From an uncultured Phascolarctobacterium sp. (GTDB lineage: Bacteria > Bacillota > Negativicutes > Acidaminococcales > Acidaminococcaceae): a DNA stretch of 64,000 nt. Every line of letters starts with the position of its first letter. Position 1 is the stretch's first letter. Under the pieces are notes generated by a model. The model was not told the origin of the DNA. It saw only the letters and a list, made by a program, of their open reading frames with translations, and ran no database searches. Where the stretch lies: contig CAAEPE010000037.1 of the NCBI GenBank assembly GCA_900757795.1, positions 70,296 through 134,295 of the forward strand, read 5' to 3'. The translations under genes were made by a program, and so were the position numbers. This document shows, one piece after another, positions 42,239-49,959 of the stretch.

Positions 42239-42652
42239 ATGACCAAAGAAGAGTTGAAAGAAAAGTTGAATTGTTTAAGTGAAATACAATTCAAGGAATT
42301 GGAACAGTGCCAAAATACAGAGGAATGGTCGGCAAAGATGCAGGAGATTTTCGGTGAAAAAATTAATGCCAAGGATTTGCTAGAAATTATAATGGATAAA
42401 AGCGTTACGGAAGCGGAACCTCTTAGCGATGAAGATTTGGAAAAGGTAGCAGGCGGAACTGTAGTTTACGGTGGTAATCAGGCAGCAATGCTATTGCAGC
42501 AGCTTCAACAAAAGGGTAATCATTTTAGTGAGGATGAAAAACAAGCTTTACAAGAAGCGCTTAATGCGGCGAGTAAACCCGGTGCCGACATTTCTGCTTG
42601 GGTATACTATCAGGATTTGGTCTCACAAATGGCGCGTAAACATTCTAAATAA
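42239..42652 (+). CDS. Double-glycine leader peptide-type precursor (Nif11/bacteriocin-like)
   Basis: A 137-residue protein with a long acidic helical N-terminus (MTKEELKEKLNCLSEIQF) resembling nitrile-hydratase/Nif11-type RiPP leaders, ending in PLSDEDLEKVAGG at about residues 61-73. The double Gly is the expected cleavage site for a peptidase-containing ABC exporter. The 64-residue remainder (TVVYGGNQAAMLLQQLQQ...) is Gln/Ala-rich and has no cysteines, so lanthionine or sactionine chemistry is unlikely. No modification enzyme or transporter is adjacent. The ATG at 42239 follows AGAGGTGAC, and a strong terminator follows the gene. Confidence 0.7.
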   Translation: MTKEELKEKLNCLSEIQFKELEQCQNTEEWSAKMQEIFGEKINAKDLLEIIMDKSVTEAEPLSDEDLEKVAGGTVVYGGNQAAMLLQQLQQKGNHFSEDEKQALQEALNAASKPGADISAWVYYQDLVSQMARKHSK

Positions 42653-42685
42653 GCTCTTTTCGCCAAAACAAGGGCACAATACAAA

Positions 42686-42738
42686 AACAGGTCAGCATAT
42701 TATCAAGGCGATGATATGCTGACCTGTTATTTTTTTGC
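42686..42738. terminator. Strong bidirectional terminator
   Basis: The perfect 15-base arms AACAGGTCAGCATAT and inverse, a 13-base loop, and T seven times with A-run symmetry, between the convergent leader-peptide gene and panD. Confidence 0.9.
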
Positions 42739-42746
42739 GAATTTTG

Positions 42747-43130
42747 TTAGCCGATTTCGCGTTCCTTTTCGGTGCCGCGGACGTTGAGGGGACGATTTTT
42801 TTCGTCTACCATAACGACTTTCGGCTCCAGGGTTTTGGCTTCGTTTTCGTCCATTAAAGCGTAAGCGATAATGATAACCGTATCGCCGACTACTACCTTG
42901 CGGGCAGCAGCGCCGTTAAGACAAATCACGCCGCTGTCGTATTCGCCGGCAATAACGTAGGTTTCTAAACGGTTGCCGTTGTTGTTGTCTACAATCTGTA
43001 CGCGTTCGCCAGGCAGAATACCGGACAGCTCCAGTAAGTGACTATCAATAGTAATGCTGCCCATGTATTCTAAATTTGCTTCGGTAACGGTGGCGCGGTG
43101 GATTTTGCCGTGAAACATATTATAAAGCAT
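42747..43130 (-). CDS. panD: Aspartate 1-decarboxylase
   Basis: Makes beta-alanine for pantothenate. The 127-residue pro-enzyme self-cleaves at Gly-Ser in EYMGSITID (Ser25-type pyruvoyl precursor). Also typical are NGNRLETYVIAGEYDSGVI and CLNGAAARK. Its ATG overlaps the panC stop (TAATG). Confidence 0.95.
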   Translation of the reverse strand: MLYNMFHGKIHRATVTEANLEYMGSITIDSHLLELSGILPGERVQIVDNNNGNRLETYVIAGEYDSGVICLNGAAARKVVVGDTVIIIAYALMDENEAKTLEPKVVMVDEKNRPLNVRGTEKEREIG

Positions 43131-43984
43131 TATTTTTCCTCCAAAACGATATTATCAATCAGGCGGGTGGTGCCAAATTTTACGGCGACTGCCAAAAGAT
43201 TGCTGCCGGTCATGGGAGAAGCCACAGGCTTTAACTCCGGCAGCGCATAAATTTCTACATAATCAATATTTGCCATAGGCTCTTTGGCAATGTCGGAGGT
43301 AACAGCGTCGATGATTTTAGCTGCGTCGCGTTCGCCGTCGTCAAACATTGCTTTGGCAGCTTTTAGACTGCGGCTCAAAACTAAAGCGGCAGTATGTTCT
43401 TCCTCGCTTAAATAAGTATTGCGGGAGCTTTTTGCCAAGCCGTCGGCTTCGCGTACAATAGGCATAACGCGCAGTTGTAAATTAAAGAATAAATCCTTTA
43501 CCATGCGTTTTAAAACCTCTACTTGCTGCGCGTCCTTTTGGCCAAAGTATGCTCGGTCAGGCTGCGCCAAATTGAACAGCTTGGTAACGACGGTAGTTAC
43601 GCCGCGGAAATGAATGGGACGGGTGCGGCCGCACAAAACTTTGGTAATCTCGCCGGTAACTTCTACCCAAGTTGCGTCCTCGCTGGGATACATTTCTTTG
43701 GGAGAAGGCGCGAAAACTACGTTAGCACCCATTTTTTCTGCCAGCTTGCAGTCGGCTTCCAAAGTGCGCGGATAAGCGTCCAAATCTTCGTTAGGACCAA
43801 ATTGAGTAGGATTGACAAAAACGCTGACTACGACAAAATCGTTCTCGCGGTTGGCGGCGCTGATTAAGGAAGCGTGTCCCTCGTGCAAAGCACCCATAGT
43901 CGGAACAAGACCGATAGTTAAACCTTGAGCTTTAGCTGCGGCAACTTCTTCGCGCAGCTCTGCGACAGTGTGCACTAATTTCAT
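43130..43984 (-). CDS. panC: Pantothenate synthetase
   Basis: Condenses pantoate and beta-alanine with ATP. The 284-residue protein has LVPTMGALHEGHASLI (HIGH-like), VFVNPTQFGPNEDLDAYPR, YFGQKDAQQV and AKSSRNTYLS (KMSKS-like). In the usual panB-panC-panD order, panB should stand directly upstream; only a C-terminal relic of panB is found there (44040-44207). Confidence 0.96.
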   Translation of the reverse strand: MKLVHTVAELREEVAAAKAQGLTIGLVPTMGALHEGHASLISAANRENDFVVVSVFVNPTQFGPNEDLDAYPRTLEADCKLAEKMGANVVFAPSPKEMYPSEDATWVEVTGEITKVLCGRTRPIHFRGVTTVVTKLFNLAQPDRAYFGQKDAQQVEVLKRMVKDLFFNLQLRVMPIVREADGLAKSSRNTYLSEEEHTAALVLSRSLKAAKAMFDDGERDAAKIIDAVTSDIAKEPMANIDYVEIYALPELKPVASPMTGSNLLAVAVKFGTTRLIDNIVLEEK

Positions 43985-44039
43985 TTTTCTTTTTACCTCA
44001 CTTTGAAAATAACTTAAAAAGTTTTTTAAACTGCATCAT

Positions 44040-44207
44040 CTATTTTAAAAGTATGCTAGGGCGCGTCAAAGCGTTTATTTTGCATTTGGCAATATAAGCT
44101 TTGGCTGCTTTCGCGGCAGCGCCGCGGGCATTGGCATACTTTTTGACAAATTTAGGATAAAGACCGTTACAACCGCCTAAAAGATCATTGCGGATAAGCA
44201 TCAATAA
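44040..44207 (-). pseudogene. panB: panB relic (3-methyl-2-oxobutanoate hydroxymethyltransferase C-terminus)
   Basis: About 55 codons read L-M-L-I-R-N-D-L-L-G-G, then YPKFVKKYANARGAA and AKAYIAKC. This matches the C-terminal PanB pattern (D-L-L-G-L..., PKFVKKYAN..., ...A-x-x-Y-x-x-x-V). All of the rest of PanB is missing; the sequence upstream is the terminator of a probable small RNA. The position is exactly where panB belongs, in front of panC. The organism must therefore have panB elsewhere or take up pantoate/pantothenate. Confidence 0.7.
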
Positions 44208-44223
44208 AAATGCTTTTGCGCAA

Positions 44224-44396
44224 CAAAAAAACGCATTCCTAACCGGAATGCGCATACTAAGCCTATTTTGCGTCTTCGTCCCGGTCTAATAGATCCAAGC
44301 GATTATTGACTGAATTAAATTTTGCAAATGATAAATTACAGCCGTTGCAGCTCCGGTGCACTCTGTAAGCGCTGCCGTGCCTGAGCCTAATTTACC
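44224..44396 (-). ncRNA. Probable structured small RNA with its own promoter and terminator
   Basis: A minus-strand unit of about 170 bases without an open frame. It begins after a good promoter (44403-44431) and ends with the perfect terminator CGCATTCC / GGAATGCG (44232-44252) plus seven T. Internal pairing includes TTACAG/CTGTAA and GCAGC/GCTGC. Size and autonomy would suit 6S RNA or a trans-acting sRNA, but I cannot assign a class. It ends just before the panB relic, so it might also be a leftover leader of the lost panB operon. Confidence 0.55.
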
Positions 44397-44402
44397 GCAC
44401 TT

Positions 44403-44431
44403 ATAATACCACATAAGCTTTTACTTGGCAA
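44403..44431 (-). promoter_or_regulatory. Promoter of the small RNA
   Basis: Minus strand: TTGCCA (44431-44426), 17-base spacer, TATTAT (44408-44403). The same hexamer pattern (TTGCCT-17-TATTAT) drives the tRNA cluster at 52.4 kb. Confidence 0.7.
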
Positions 44432-44510
44432 GCATTATCTAAATAAAATTTGCGGCAGAAAAAATTATTTTTAAGCTTGAGCAAAGGCTGCGTAAAAAAA
44501 TCAACGTCCG

Positions 44511-44558
44511 TGCTTCCTATCGCGAAACGCGATAGGAACAAGCGTTTGCTTTAAAAAC
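44511..44558. repeat. Dispersed hairpin repeat, copy 2
   Basis: The best-preserved copy: CCTATCGCG (44516-44524), AAA, CGCGATAGG (44528-44536), then AACAAGCGTTTGCTTTAAAA. See copies at 10702 and 56826. Confidence 0.7.
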
Positions 44559-44603
44559 TAAGCGGCAAAAAAATTTTATGCACAGTTATCAGCGCCTTAT
44601 AAT

Positions 44604-44638
44604 TTAAGTTAACCTATAAAAATTTATAGTTGACTTAT
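44604..44638. promoter_or_regulatory. BirA-type operator of the biotin operon
   Basis: The half-sites GTTAAC (44608-44613) and GTTGAC (44629-44634) are separated by 15 bases, and the flanks TTAAGTTAACC and TAGTTGACTTA form the dyad. The right half covers the -35 box, so bound BirA-biotinyl-AMP would block the promoter. Confidence 0.8.
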
Positions 44639-44658
44639 AGAAATTAAAGGTCTATAAT
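44630..44658 (+). promoter_or_regulatory. Sigma-A promoter of the biotin operon
   Basis: TTGACT, 17-base spacer, TATAAT, close to consensus. Confidence 0.88.
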
Positions 44659-44679
44659 TTACGTTAACGAAAATTATAG
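44652..44679. promoter_or_regulatory. Second near-perfect 28-base palindrome over the -10/start region of the biotin promoter
   Basis: CTATAATTT on the left and AAATTATAG on the right are centred on CGTTAACG; only one base pair breaks symmetry. The central GTTAAC equals the BirA half-site core, so this may be an extra BirA contact or the site of another repressor. Confidence 0.6.
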
Positions 44680-44690
44680 AGGTGGTTTAC

Positions 44691-45260
44691 GTGATAAATC
44701 CTTATGCAGCCCGCCCGCGCAGCAAAACGCGCGAGCTAACTTTTATGGCGTTTTTTTCGGCGCTTATCGCGATTGGCGCGTTTCTTAGAATTCCTGTGCC
44801 GGTTTGTCCCTTTACTTTGCAGCTTTTGTTCACTACTATGGCCGGCTTACTTTTAGGTTCGCGTTTAGGCGGTGCGGCGGTGTGGGTTTACATTGCGCTG
44901 GGACTTTTGGGCTTGCCGGTGTTTACCAATGGCGGCGGACCGGGATATATTTTTCAGCCGACTTTCGGTTATTTGGTTGGCTTTGCTTTAGGCGCACAGC
45001 TGACGGGAAAAATTTCCGCAGGCGCTGCGTCCTTCAAAAAAATTTTGCTGGCGAATTTTGCGGGGCTGGCCGTGGTTTATCTTTGTGGCATGATTTATTA
45101 TTATTTAATCGGTAATTTTGTTATTGGTCAGCCCATTGCTTTATGGCCTTTGTTTTTATATTGTTTTTTGCTGGCGGTTCCCGGCGATATTGTGCTGTGC
45201 ATTATCGCGGCGCTGCTGGGCAAAAAGCTTATTCCTCTGCTAAGAGAAAATAGAAGGTGA
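44691..45260 (+). CDS. bioY: Biotin transporter S component BioY
   Basis: A 189-residue inner-membrane protein with six hydrophobic segments, the substrate-binding subunit of an ECF-type biotin importer. Motifs: MAFFSALIAIGAFLRIPVP, PFTLQLLFTTMAGLLLGSRLG, TNGGGPGYIFQPTFGYLVG and the P-G-D-I near the C-terminus. The GTG at 44691 is preferred, five bases after AGAGGTGG; the GTG at 44682 lies inside that site. First gene of the bio operon. Confidence 0.92.
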   Translation: MINPYAARPRSKTRELTFMAFFSALIAIGAFLRIPVPVCPFTLQLLFTTMAGLLLGSRLGGAAVWVYIALGLLGLPVFTNGGGPGYIFQPTFGYLVGFALGAQLTGKISAGAASFKKILLANFAGLAVVYLCGMIYYYLIGNFVIGQPIALWPLFLYCFLLAVPGDIVLCIIAALLGKKLIPLLRENRR

Positions 45261-45265
45261 AAATT

Positions 45266-45949
45266 ATGAGTAAAGGAATTTTTATTACTGCCACAGGCAC
45301 GGACATCGGCAAAACCTTTGTCACAGGACTGGTGGTGAAAAAACTGCGCGACGCCGGTCTGAATGCAGGCTATTACAAGGCTGCATTAAGCGGCGCAGAA
45401 TTACAGCCGGACGGTAGTTGGCTGCCGGGCGACGCCGCTTATGTGGCAAAAACCGCCAACATTCCCGAACAGCCGGAAAATTTAGTTTCCTACATTTATA
45501 AAGAAGCGGTTTCGCCTCACTTGGCGGCGCTGCGGGAGGGCAATCCTGTGGATTTGGACAAGGTGGCGGCAGATTTTCAGGCTGCCTGCGCCAAATATGC
45601 TTACGTTACTGTGGAAGGCAGTGGCGGCATCATCTGTCCCATTCGCTGGGATGAGCAAAAAATTTTGCTGGAGGATATTATTAAAAAGCTTGGCTTGGGT
45701 ACGCTGGTCGTTTCTAACGCGGCGCTTGGCTCCATCAACGCCTGCGTTTTGACGGTTTATTATTTGCAGCAGCATGGTATCCCCGTGCGCGGCATTATTT
45801 TGAATAATTACGACGGCAGCGATTTTATGCAGGCCGACAATAAAAAAATGATGGAAGCTATCACCGGCGTGCCTGTGCTTGCCGAAGTAAAAGCCAATGA
45901 TAAGGAATTAGATATTGACGTGCAGCTTTTGCAAAGCCTGTATGAATAA
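45266..45949 (+). CDS. bioD: Dethiobiotin synthetase
   Basis: An ATP-dependent ureido-ring closing enzyme, 227 residues. P-loop GIFITATGTDIGKTFVTG at the N-terminus, YYKAALSGA, VEGSGGIICPI, and SNAALGSINACVLTVYYL. The ATG at 45266 has AGAAGGTG upstream. It is followed by bioA after 16 bases. Confidence 0.94.
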   Translation: MSKGIFITATGTDIGKTFVTGLVVKKLRDAGLNAGYYKAALSGAELQPDGSWLPGDAAYVAKTANIPEQPENLVSYIYKEAVSPHLAALREGNPVDLDKVAADFQAACAKYAYVTVEGSGGIICPIRWDEQKILLEDIIKKLGLGTLVVSNAALGSINACVLTVYYLQQHGIPVRGIILNNYDGSDFMQADNKKMMEAITGVPVLAEVKANDKELDIDVQLLQSLYE

Positions 45950-45965
45950 GATAGGAGTAAAAATT

Positions 45966-47318
45966 ATGGATAGAATTACCGATTTACAACAAAGAGATTT
46001 AGCGCACATTTGGCATCCTTGTTCTCAAATGAAGGATTACGAAACTCTGCGTCCCATAGTTATCGACCACGCCGCCGGGTCTTATCTGTACGCTGCCGAC
46101 GGCAAAAAATATCTTGATATTATTTCCAGCTGGTGGTGCAATCTTTTGGGACACTGCAATCCTAAAATCAACGCCGCGATTAAAAAGCAGATTGACCAGT
46201 TAGAGCACGTTATTTTTGTTAATTTTACCCACGAGCCTGCCATTAAGCTGTGCGAGGAATTGCTCAAATATGTGCCGCAGGGCTTGAATAAATTTAATTT
46301 TGCCGATAACGGTTCTTCCTCCGTAGAAATTGCCCTCAAAATGGCTTTTCAATATCAGCTGCAAACCGGACATCCGGAAAAAACACGCTTTATGTGTTTA
46401 AGCGAGGGCTATCACGGCGAAACTATCGGCGCGCTGTCCGTGGGCAGTATGGATTTATTTGCGCAAATGTATAAGCCCATGATGATGAATAATATTCATG
46501 TGCAGGCTCCCGACTGCTATCGCTGTCCTTTTAATAAAAATAGAGAAAGCTGCCAGTGCGAATGCTTTAAATATGCGGAAGAAGCCTTTGCCAAATACGC
46601 CAAAGAAACAGCCGCCATGATTGTGGAGCCTATCGTCCAAGGATGCGCCGGGATGCGTATTTATCCGCCGCTGTATCTGCAAAAGCTGCGCAAGCTGTGC
46701 GACCAGTACGGCGTGCTGCTGATTGCCGACGAAATCGCCACCGGCTTTGGCCGCACGGGCAAAATGTTCGCCTGCAATCATGCGCAGATTACGCCGGATA
46801 TTATGTGTATCAGCAAGGCGCTCACAGGCGGCTATTTGCCCATGTCCATTGTCTGCACTACCGATAAAATTTACGACGCTTTTTATGACGATTACAATAA
46901 GGGCAAGCAGTTTATGCACAGCCACACCTACGCCGGCAATCCTATCGGCTGCGCTATTGCGCTGGCAGTGCTGGATATTTTAAAAAGTGAAAATATTTTG
47001 GAGGAAAATGTCGCCAAAGCGCAATATTTTCATAATGCTTTAGTGGATGCTTTCGGCAAGCACAAAAATATCGGCGAAATCCGCCACATCAATTTAATCA
47101 ACGCCATGGAGCTGGTTACGGATAAAGAGCGCAAGCTGGGCTTTGACAGCGATTTGCGCATTGGCTACGCAATTTATCAAAAGGCTTTGACTCACGGCCT
47201 GCTGCTGCGCCCGCTGGGCAACGTAATTTATTTCAATCCGCCGCTGAATATTGCTAAGGAAGATTTGGACAAGGCAGTGGCTTTGGCTAAGCAGTCCATA
47301 GACGAGGTTTTGGCTTAA
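45966..47318 (+). CDS. bioA: Adenosylmethionine-8-amino-7-oxononanoate aminotransferase
   Basis: A class-III PLP aminotransferase of 450 residues: IWHPCSQMKDYE (typical BioA start), SSWWCNLLGHCNP, DNGSSSVEIALKMAFQY, DEIATGFGRTGKMFAC and the PLP lysine in ISKALTGGYLPMS. The start at 45966 follows TAGGAG. A cysteine cluster C-Y-R-C-P-F near residue 185 is an optional family feature. Confidence 0.95.
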   Translation: MDRITDLQQRDLAHIWHPCSQMKDYETLRPIVIDHAAGSYLYAADGKKYLDIISSWWCNLLGHCNPKINAAIKKQIDQLEHVIFVNFTHEPAIKLCEELLKYVPQGLNKFNFADNGSSSVEIALKMAFQYQLQTGHPEKTRFMCLSEGYHGETIGALSVGSMDLFAQMYKPMMMNNIHVQAPDCYRCPFNKNRESCQCECFKYAEEAFAKYAKETAAMIVEPIVQGCAGMRIYPPLYLQKLRKLCDQYGVLLIADEIATGFGRTGKMFACNHAQITPDIMCISKALTGGYLPMSIVCTTDKIYDAFYDDYNKGKQFMHSHTYAGNPIGCAIALAVLDILKSENILEENVAKAQYFHNALVDAFGKHKNIGEIRHINLINAMELVTDKERKLGFDSDLRIGYAIYQKALTHGLLLRPLGNVIYFNPPLNIAKEDLDKAVALAKQSIDEVLA

Positions 47319-47374
47319 AATATTCTTGTAAAATTTTGGGACGCGGAACATTCTGCGTCCTCTCTTTAAAATTT

Positions 47375-47409
47375 TATAGTTAACTTAAAAATATAGGAGG
47401 TTAACGAAA
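47375..47409. promoter_or_regulatory. Second BirA-type operator, inside the biotin operon
   Basis: GTTAAC (47379-47384) and GTTAAC (47400-47405) are separated by exactly 15 bases, as at the bioY promoter. The right half overlaps the GGAGG ribosome binding site of the next gene. It may control the last two genes independently. Confidence 0.75.
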
Positions 47410-47883
47410 TTGCAGCAGATGACAACCACTGCCTTATTGGCAGTACTGATTCTTTTATCCGGCAGCTTAAAAATTCCCTCGCCGGTTATTGGCGGTGAAT
47501 TTCAGCTTTCGGCGCCCATAGCCGTACTGATTTGCGCGCTGTTTGGCTTTAAACGTTATTTTATCGCCGGAGTTTTGGCCAGTTTACTGGGCATGATGCT
47601 GGGGATTCATACTATTTTCAGCGTGATTATTCAGATGACTTTTCGTTTGGCCGCAGGCGGCGTTATGGCGCTTTTTGGCACCAATTTGCTGACGGTAATT
47701 ATCAGCGGGCCTTTGGGTACGCTGTTGGCGCGCCTTGTTATGTGGCAGGTTACGGGCGTCAGCTGGTTGGTTTTGACGGCAGCGGCAGCGCCGGGTATGG
47801 TTTTTACAGCTGTAGGCGCAGGTGTATTGTATAAACCGGCGCAGAAAATGCTGCACAAGGCTGTACTTTTGCAGCGCAGTTAA
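47410..47883 (+). CDS. Small membrane protein of the biotin operon (possible transporter component)
   Basis: A 157-residue protein with about five hydrophobic segments: ALLAVLILLSGSL, APIAVLICALFGF, GVLASLLGMMLGI, FRLAAGGVMALFG, WLVLTAAAAPGMVFTAVG. The charge pattern resembles small ECF-type S components, but no family signature is certain. The start is a TTG nine bases after GGAGG; an ATG nine bases further is too far from that site. It is bracketed by bioA and the bioW-bioF fusion and has its own BirA-like operator. A role in uptake of biotin, pimelate or a precursor is inference only. Confidence 0.65.
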   Translation: MQQMTTTALLAVLILLSGSLKIPSPVIGGEFQLSAPIAVLICALFGFKRYFIAGVLASLLGMMLGIHTIFSVIIQMTFRLAAGGVMALFGTNLLTVIISGPLGTLLARLVMWQVTGVSWLVLTAAAAPGMVFTAVGAGVLYKPAQKMLHKAVLLQRS

Positions 47884-47915
47884 GCGCAGTAATTAAAAAT
47901 TAAAGGAGAAAAATT

Positions 47916-49811
47916 ATGCCCACATACAGTATTAAAATGCGTGCTGCTAAAGCAGGCAGACATGTGAGCGGCGCAGAAAGAATTATTGACCAGCAGGAGC
48001 TTGCCGCTGCCGCCGGCTGTTTGAGCGAGCGCGCGCTGCATCACGGTTTAGGGCGCGCAGATTTTATCAATATCAAAATGGAAGAAATTCAGCCGGAGGA
48101 GCTGGAATATTTGGACGCTTTGCCTGTCAGCACGCGGCCTGCGTCAAATGTTGAAGGCAGCTATGTTATTATGCGGCAGCTTTTGGCGGAGCTGGGACTG
48201 GCGGCGCAGGCGGACGAGCTGATAAATTTACTGCGGCATGTGCATCCCATGCGCGGTGCAGTGTTGTACGATATTGCTACCAGTCAGCGCGTAGAGCCGG
48301 ACAAGGAGCGGGGCATTCGCGTTACCTATATGGATGCGGAAGGCGCAGGCGTAGGCAGCAGCAGTAAAAATCATTTCCGCGAGGCGATTGTGCTGGCGAC
48401 CAAGGTGGTAAACGCGCCGGGAGTGCTGGCGGAGCTGTGTATGTCGGACGACCCCGATTATCTTGTAGGTTATTTGGCGTCTAAAAAGCACGGCTATGTG
48501 CGGCTGACGCCCATGAAAAATACGGGGGATCCGCACGGCGGCCGCGTGTTTATTTTTGACAGCCGCTTGGCACAAACGCAAGATACCATTGCTTATTTAG
48601 AAAAGCAAAAGGTTTTGGTGCGCGGTCTGCCGCCGGAGCGTCCTGTGAACGCCAATCCCAAGCAGATTTTTGCCGAGGAATTGGCGCAGCTCAAGGAAAA
48701 ATCTCTGTACCGCAAAATGCGCATTCTGGCAAGCGCCCAAAGCAAATATGTAAATATCGGCGGTAAACAAATTTTAATGCTGGCTTCCAACAGCTATCTT
48801 GATTTAGCCGACGACGCGCGCGTGAAAAAAGCTGCGGCGGATGCGGCGCTTCTTTGGGGCGCAGGCAGCGGCGGCAGCCGCTTGACTACGGGCAACATTT
48901 TGCTGCACGAAGCTTTGGAAAATAAGCTGGCGCAATTTAAAGGCACGGAAGCTGCCCTGTTATTTAATACAGGCTATATGGCAAACGTAGGCATAATTTC
49001 CGCCTTGTGCGATAGCGAAAGCGTTATTTTCAGCGACGAATATAATCACGCCAGCATTATCGACGGCGCGCGTTTGAGCAAGGCGCGTATTATCGTTTAT
49101 AAGCATAACGATATGCAGGATTTGGAAGCCAAATTAAACAGCACCAATTATCGCAAGGGTATTATTGTCAGCGACGCAGTGTTCAGTATGGACGGCGATA
49201 TTGTTAATCTGCCAAGGCTTGTGGAGTTAGGGACAAAATATCATCTGCTGACCATGATTGACGAAGCTCATGCTACCGGCGTTATCGGCGCAACGGGGCA
49301 CGGCGCAGTAGAATATTTCGGCGGAGAATATGTACCGGATATTATTATGGGCACGCTGAGCAAATCCCTAGGCGCGGAGGGCGGCTTTGCCTGCGCCGAT
49401 AAAACTATTATCGAGTATCTCAAAAATAAGGCGCGCAGCTTTATTTTTGCTACCTCTCAAGCGCCTGCTGCTTTAGGCGCGGCTTTAAAGGCGCTGGAAA
49501 TTTTGGAGCAGGAGCCGCAGCGCACTCAAAAATTGCAGCACAACGCCGCTTATTTTTTAGATTGTCTGCATAAAGAGGGAGTGGCAGCGGAATCACCGAC
49601 GGCGATTATTCCCATTATTATCGGCGACGAAGCTGCTGCTTTAAAGGCTGCCGACGAGCTTTTGGCTGACGGCTGTTTAGTTTCTGCTATTCGTTATCCT
49701 ACGGTAGCTAAAGGCACAGCGCGTTTGCGAGTAGCTTTAATGAGCAGCCATACGGAGGAAGAACTGGCGCGTGTCGCCAAATTGATTGCCGCGGCAATAA
49801 AAAAAGCGTGA
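47916..49811 (+). CDS. bioWF: BioW-BioF fusion: 6-carboxyhexanoate-CoA ligase / 8-amino-7-oxononanoate synthase
   Basis: A 631-residue bifunctional protein. Residues 1-240 are BioW (MRAAKAGRHVSGAERII; SSKNHFREAIVLATKVV; GYVRLTPMKNTGDPHGGRVF), which makes pimeloyl-CoA from pimelate. Residues about 245-631 are BioF (MLASNSYLDLADD; AGSGGSRLTTGN; DEAHATGVIGATGHG; PLP lysine in GTLSKSLGAEGGF), which condenses pimeloyl-CoA with alanine. Joining consecutive enzymes may channel pimeloyl-CoA. Presence of BioW means pimelate is the entry point, so BioC/BioH are not needed. bioB is not in this operon. Confidence 0.94.
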   Translation: MPTYSIKMRAAKAGRHVSGAERIIDQQELAAAAGCLSERALHHGLGRADFINIKMEEIQPEELEYLDALPVSTRPASNVEGSYVIMRQLLAELGLAAQADELINLLRHVHPMRGAVLYDIATSQRVEPDKERGIRVTYMDAEGAGVGSSSKNHFREAIVLATKVVNAPGVLAELCMSDDPDYLVGYLASKKHGYVRLTPMKNTGDPHGGRVFIFDSRLAQTQDTIAYLEKQKVLVRGLPPERPVNANPKQIFAEELAQLKEKSLYRKMRILASAQSKYVNIGGKQILMLASNSYLDLADDARVKKAAADAALLWGAGSGGSRLTTGNILLHEALENKLAQFKGTEAALLFNTGYMANVGIISALCDSESVIFSDEYNHASIIDGARLSKARIIVYKHNDMQDLEAKLNSTNYRKGIIVSDAVFSMDGDIVNLPRLVELGTKYHLLTMIDEAHATGVIGATGHGAVEYFGGEYVPDIIMGTLSKSLGAEGGFACADKTIIEYLKNKARSFIFATSQAPAALGAALKALEILEQEPQRTQKLQHNAAYFLDCLHKEGVAAESPTAIIPIIIGDEAAALKAADELLADGCLVSAIRYPTVAKGTARLRVALMSSHTEEELARVAKLIAAAIKKA

Positions 49812-49898
49812 CAGCCACTAGCAGATCACGCTGAAAAGGTCTAGCTTTTTGTAGTTACATCAAGAAAATTTTTGCTTCAAAATAAAAAACAAAAACAA

Positions 49899-49947
49899 AA
49901 AACACCGTTGCTCTAATTTTTCGTTAAAGCAGCGGTGTTTTGTTTTT
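49899..49947. terminator. Bidirectional terminator between the biotin operon and serS
   Basis: AACACCGTTGCT pairs with AGCAGCGGTGTT with A- and T-runs on both sides. Confidence 0.88.
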
Positions 49948-49959
49948 TAAGAAAGAGAA

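Noticed and set aside
44040..44255. A 71-codon minus-strand frame as an intact small gene
   Set aside because: Its ATG lies inside the terminator hairpin of the small RNA and only the last part resembles PanB, so it is treated as a relic.
44682..44690. GTG at 44682 as the start of bioY
   Set aside because: It lies within the ribosome binding site AGAGGTGG; the GTG at 44691 has proper spacing.
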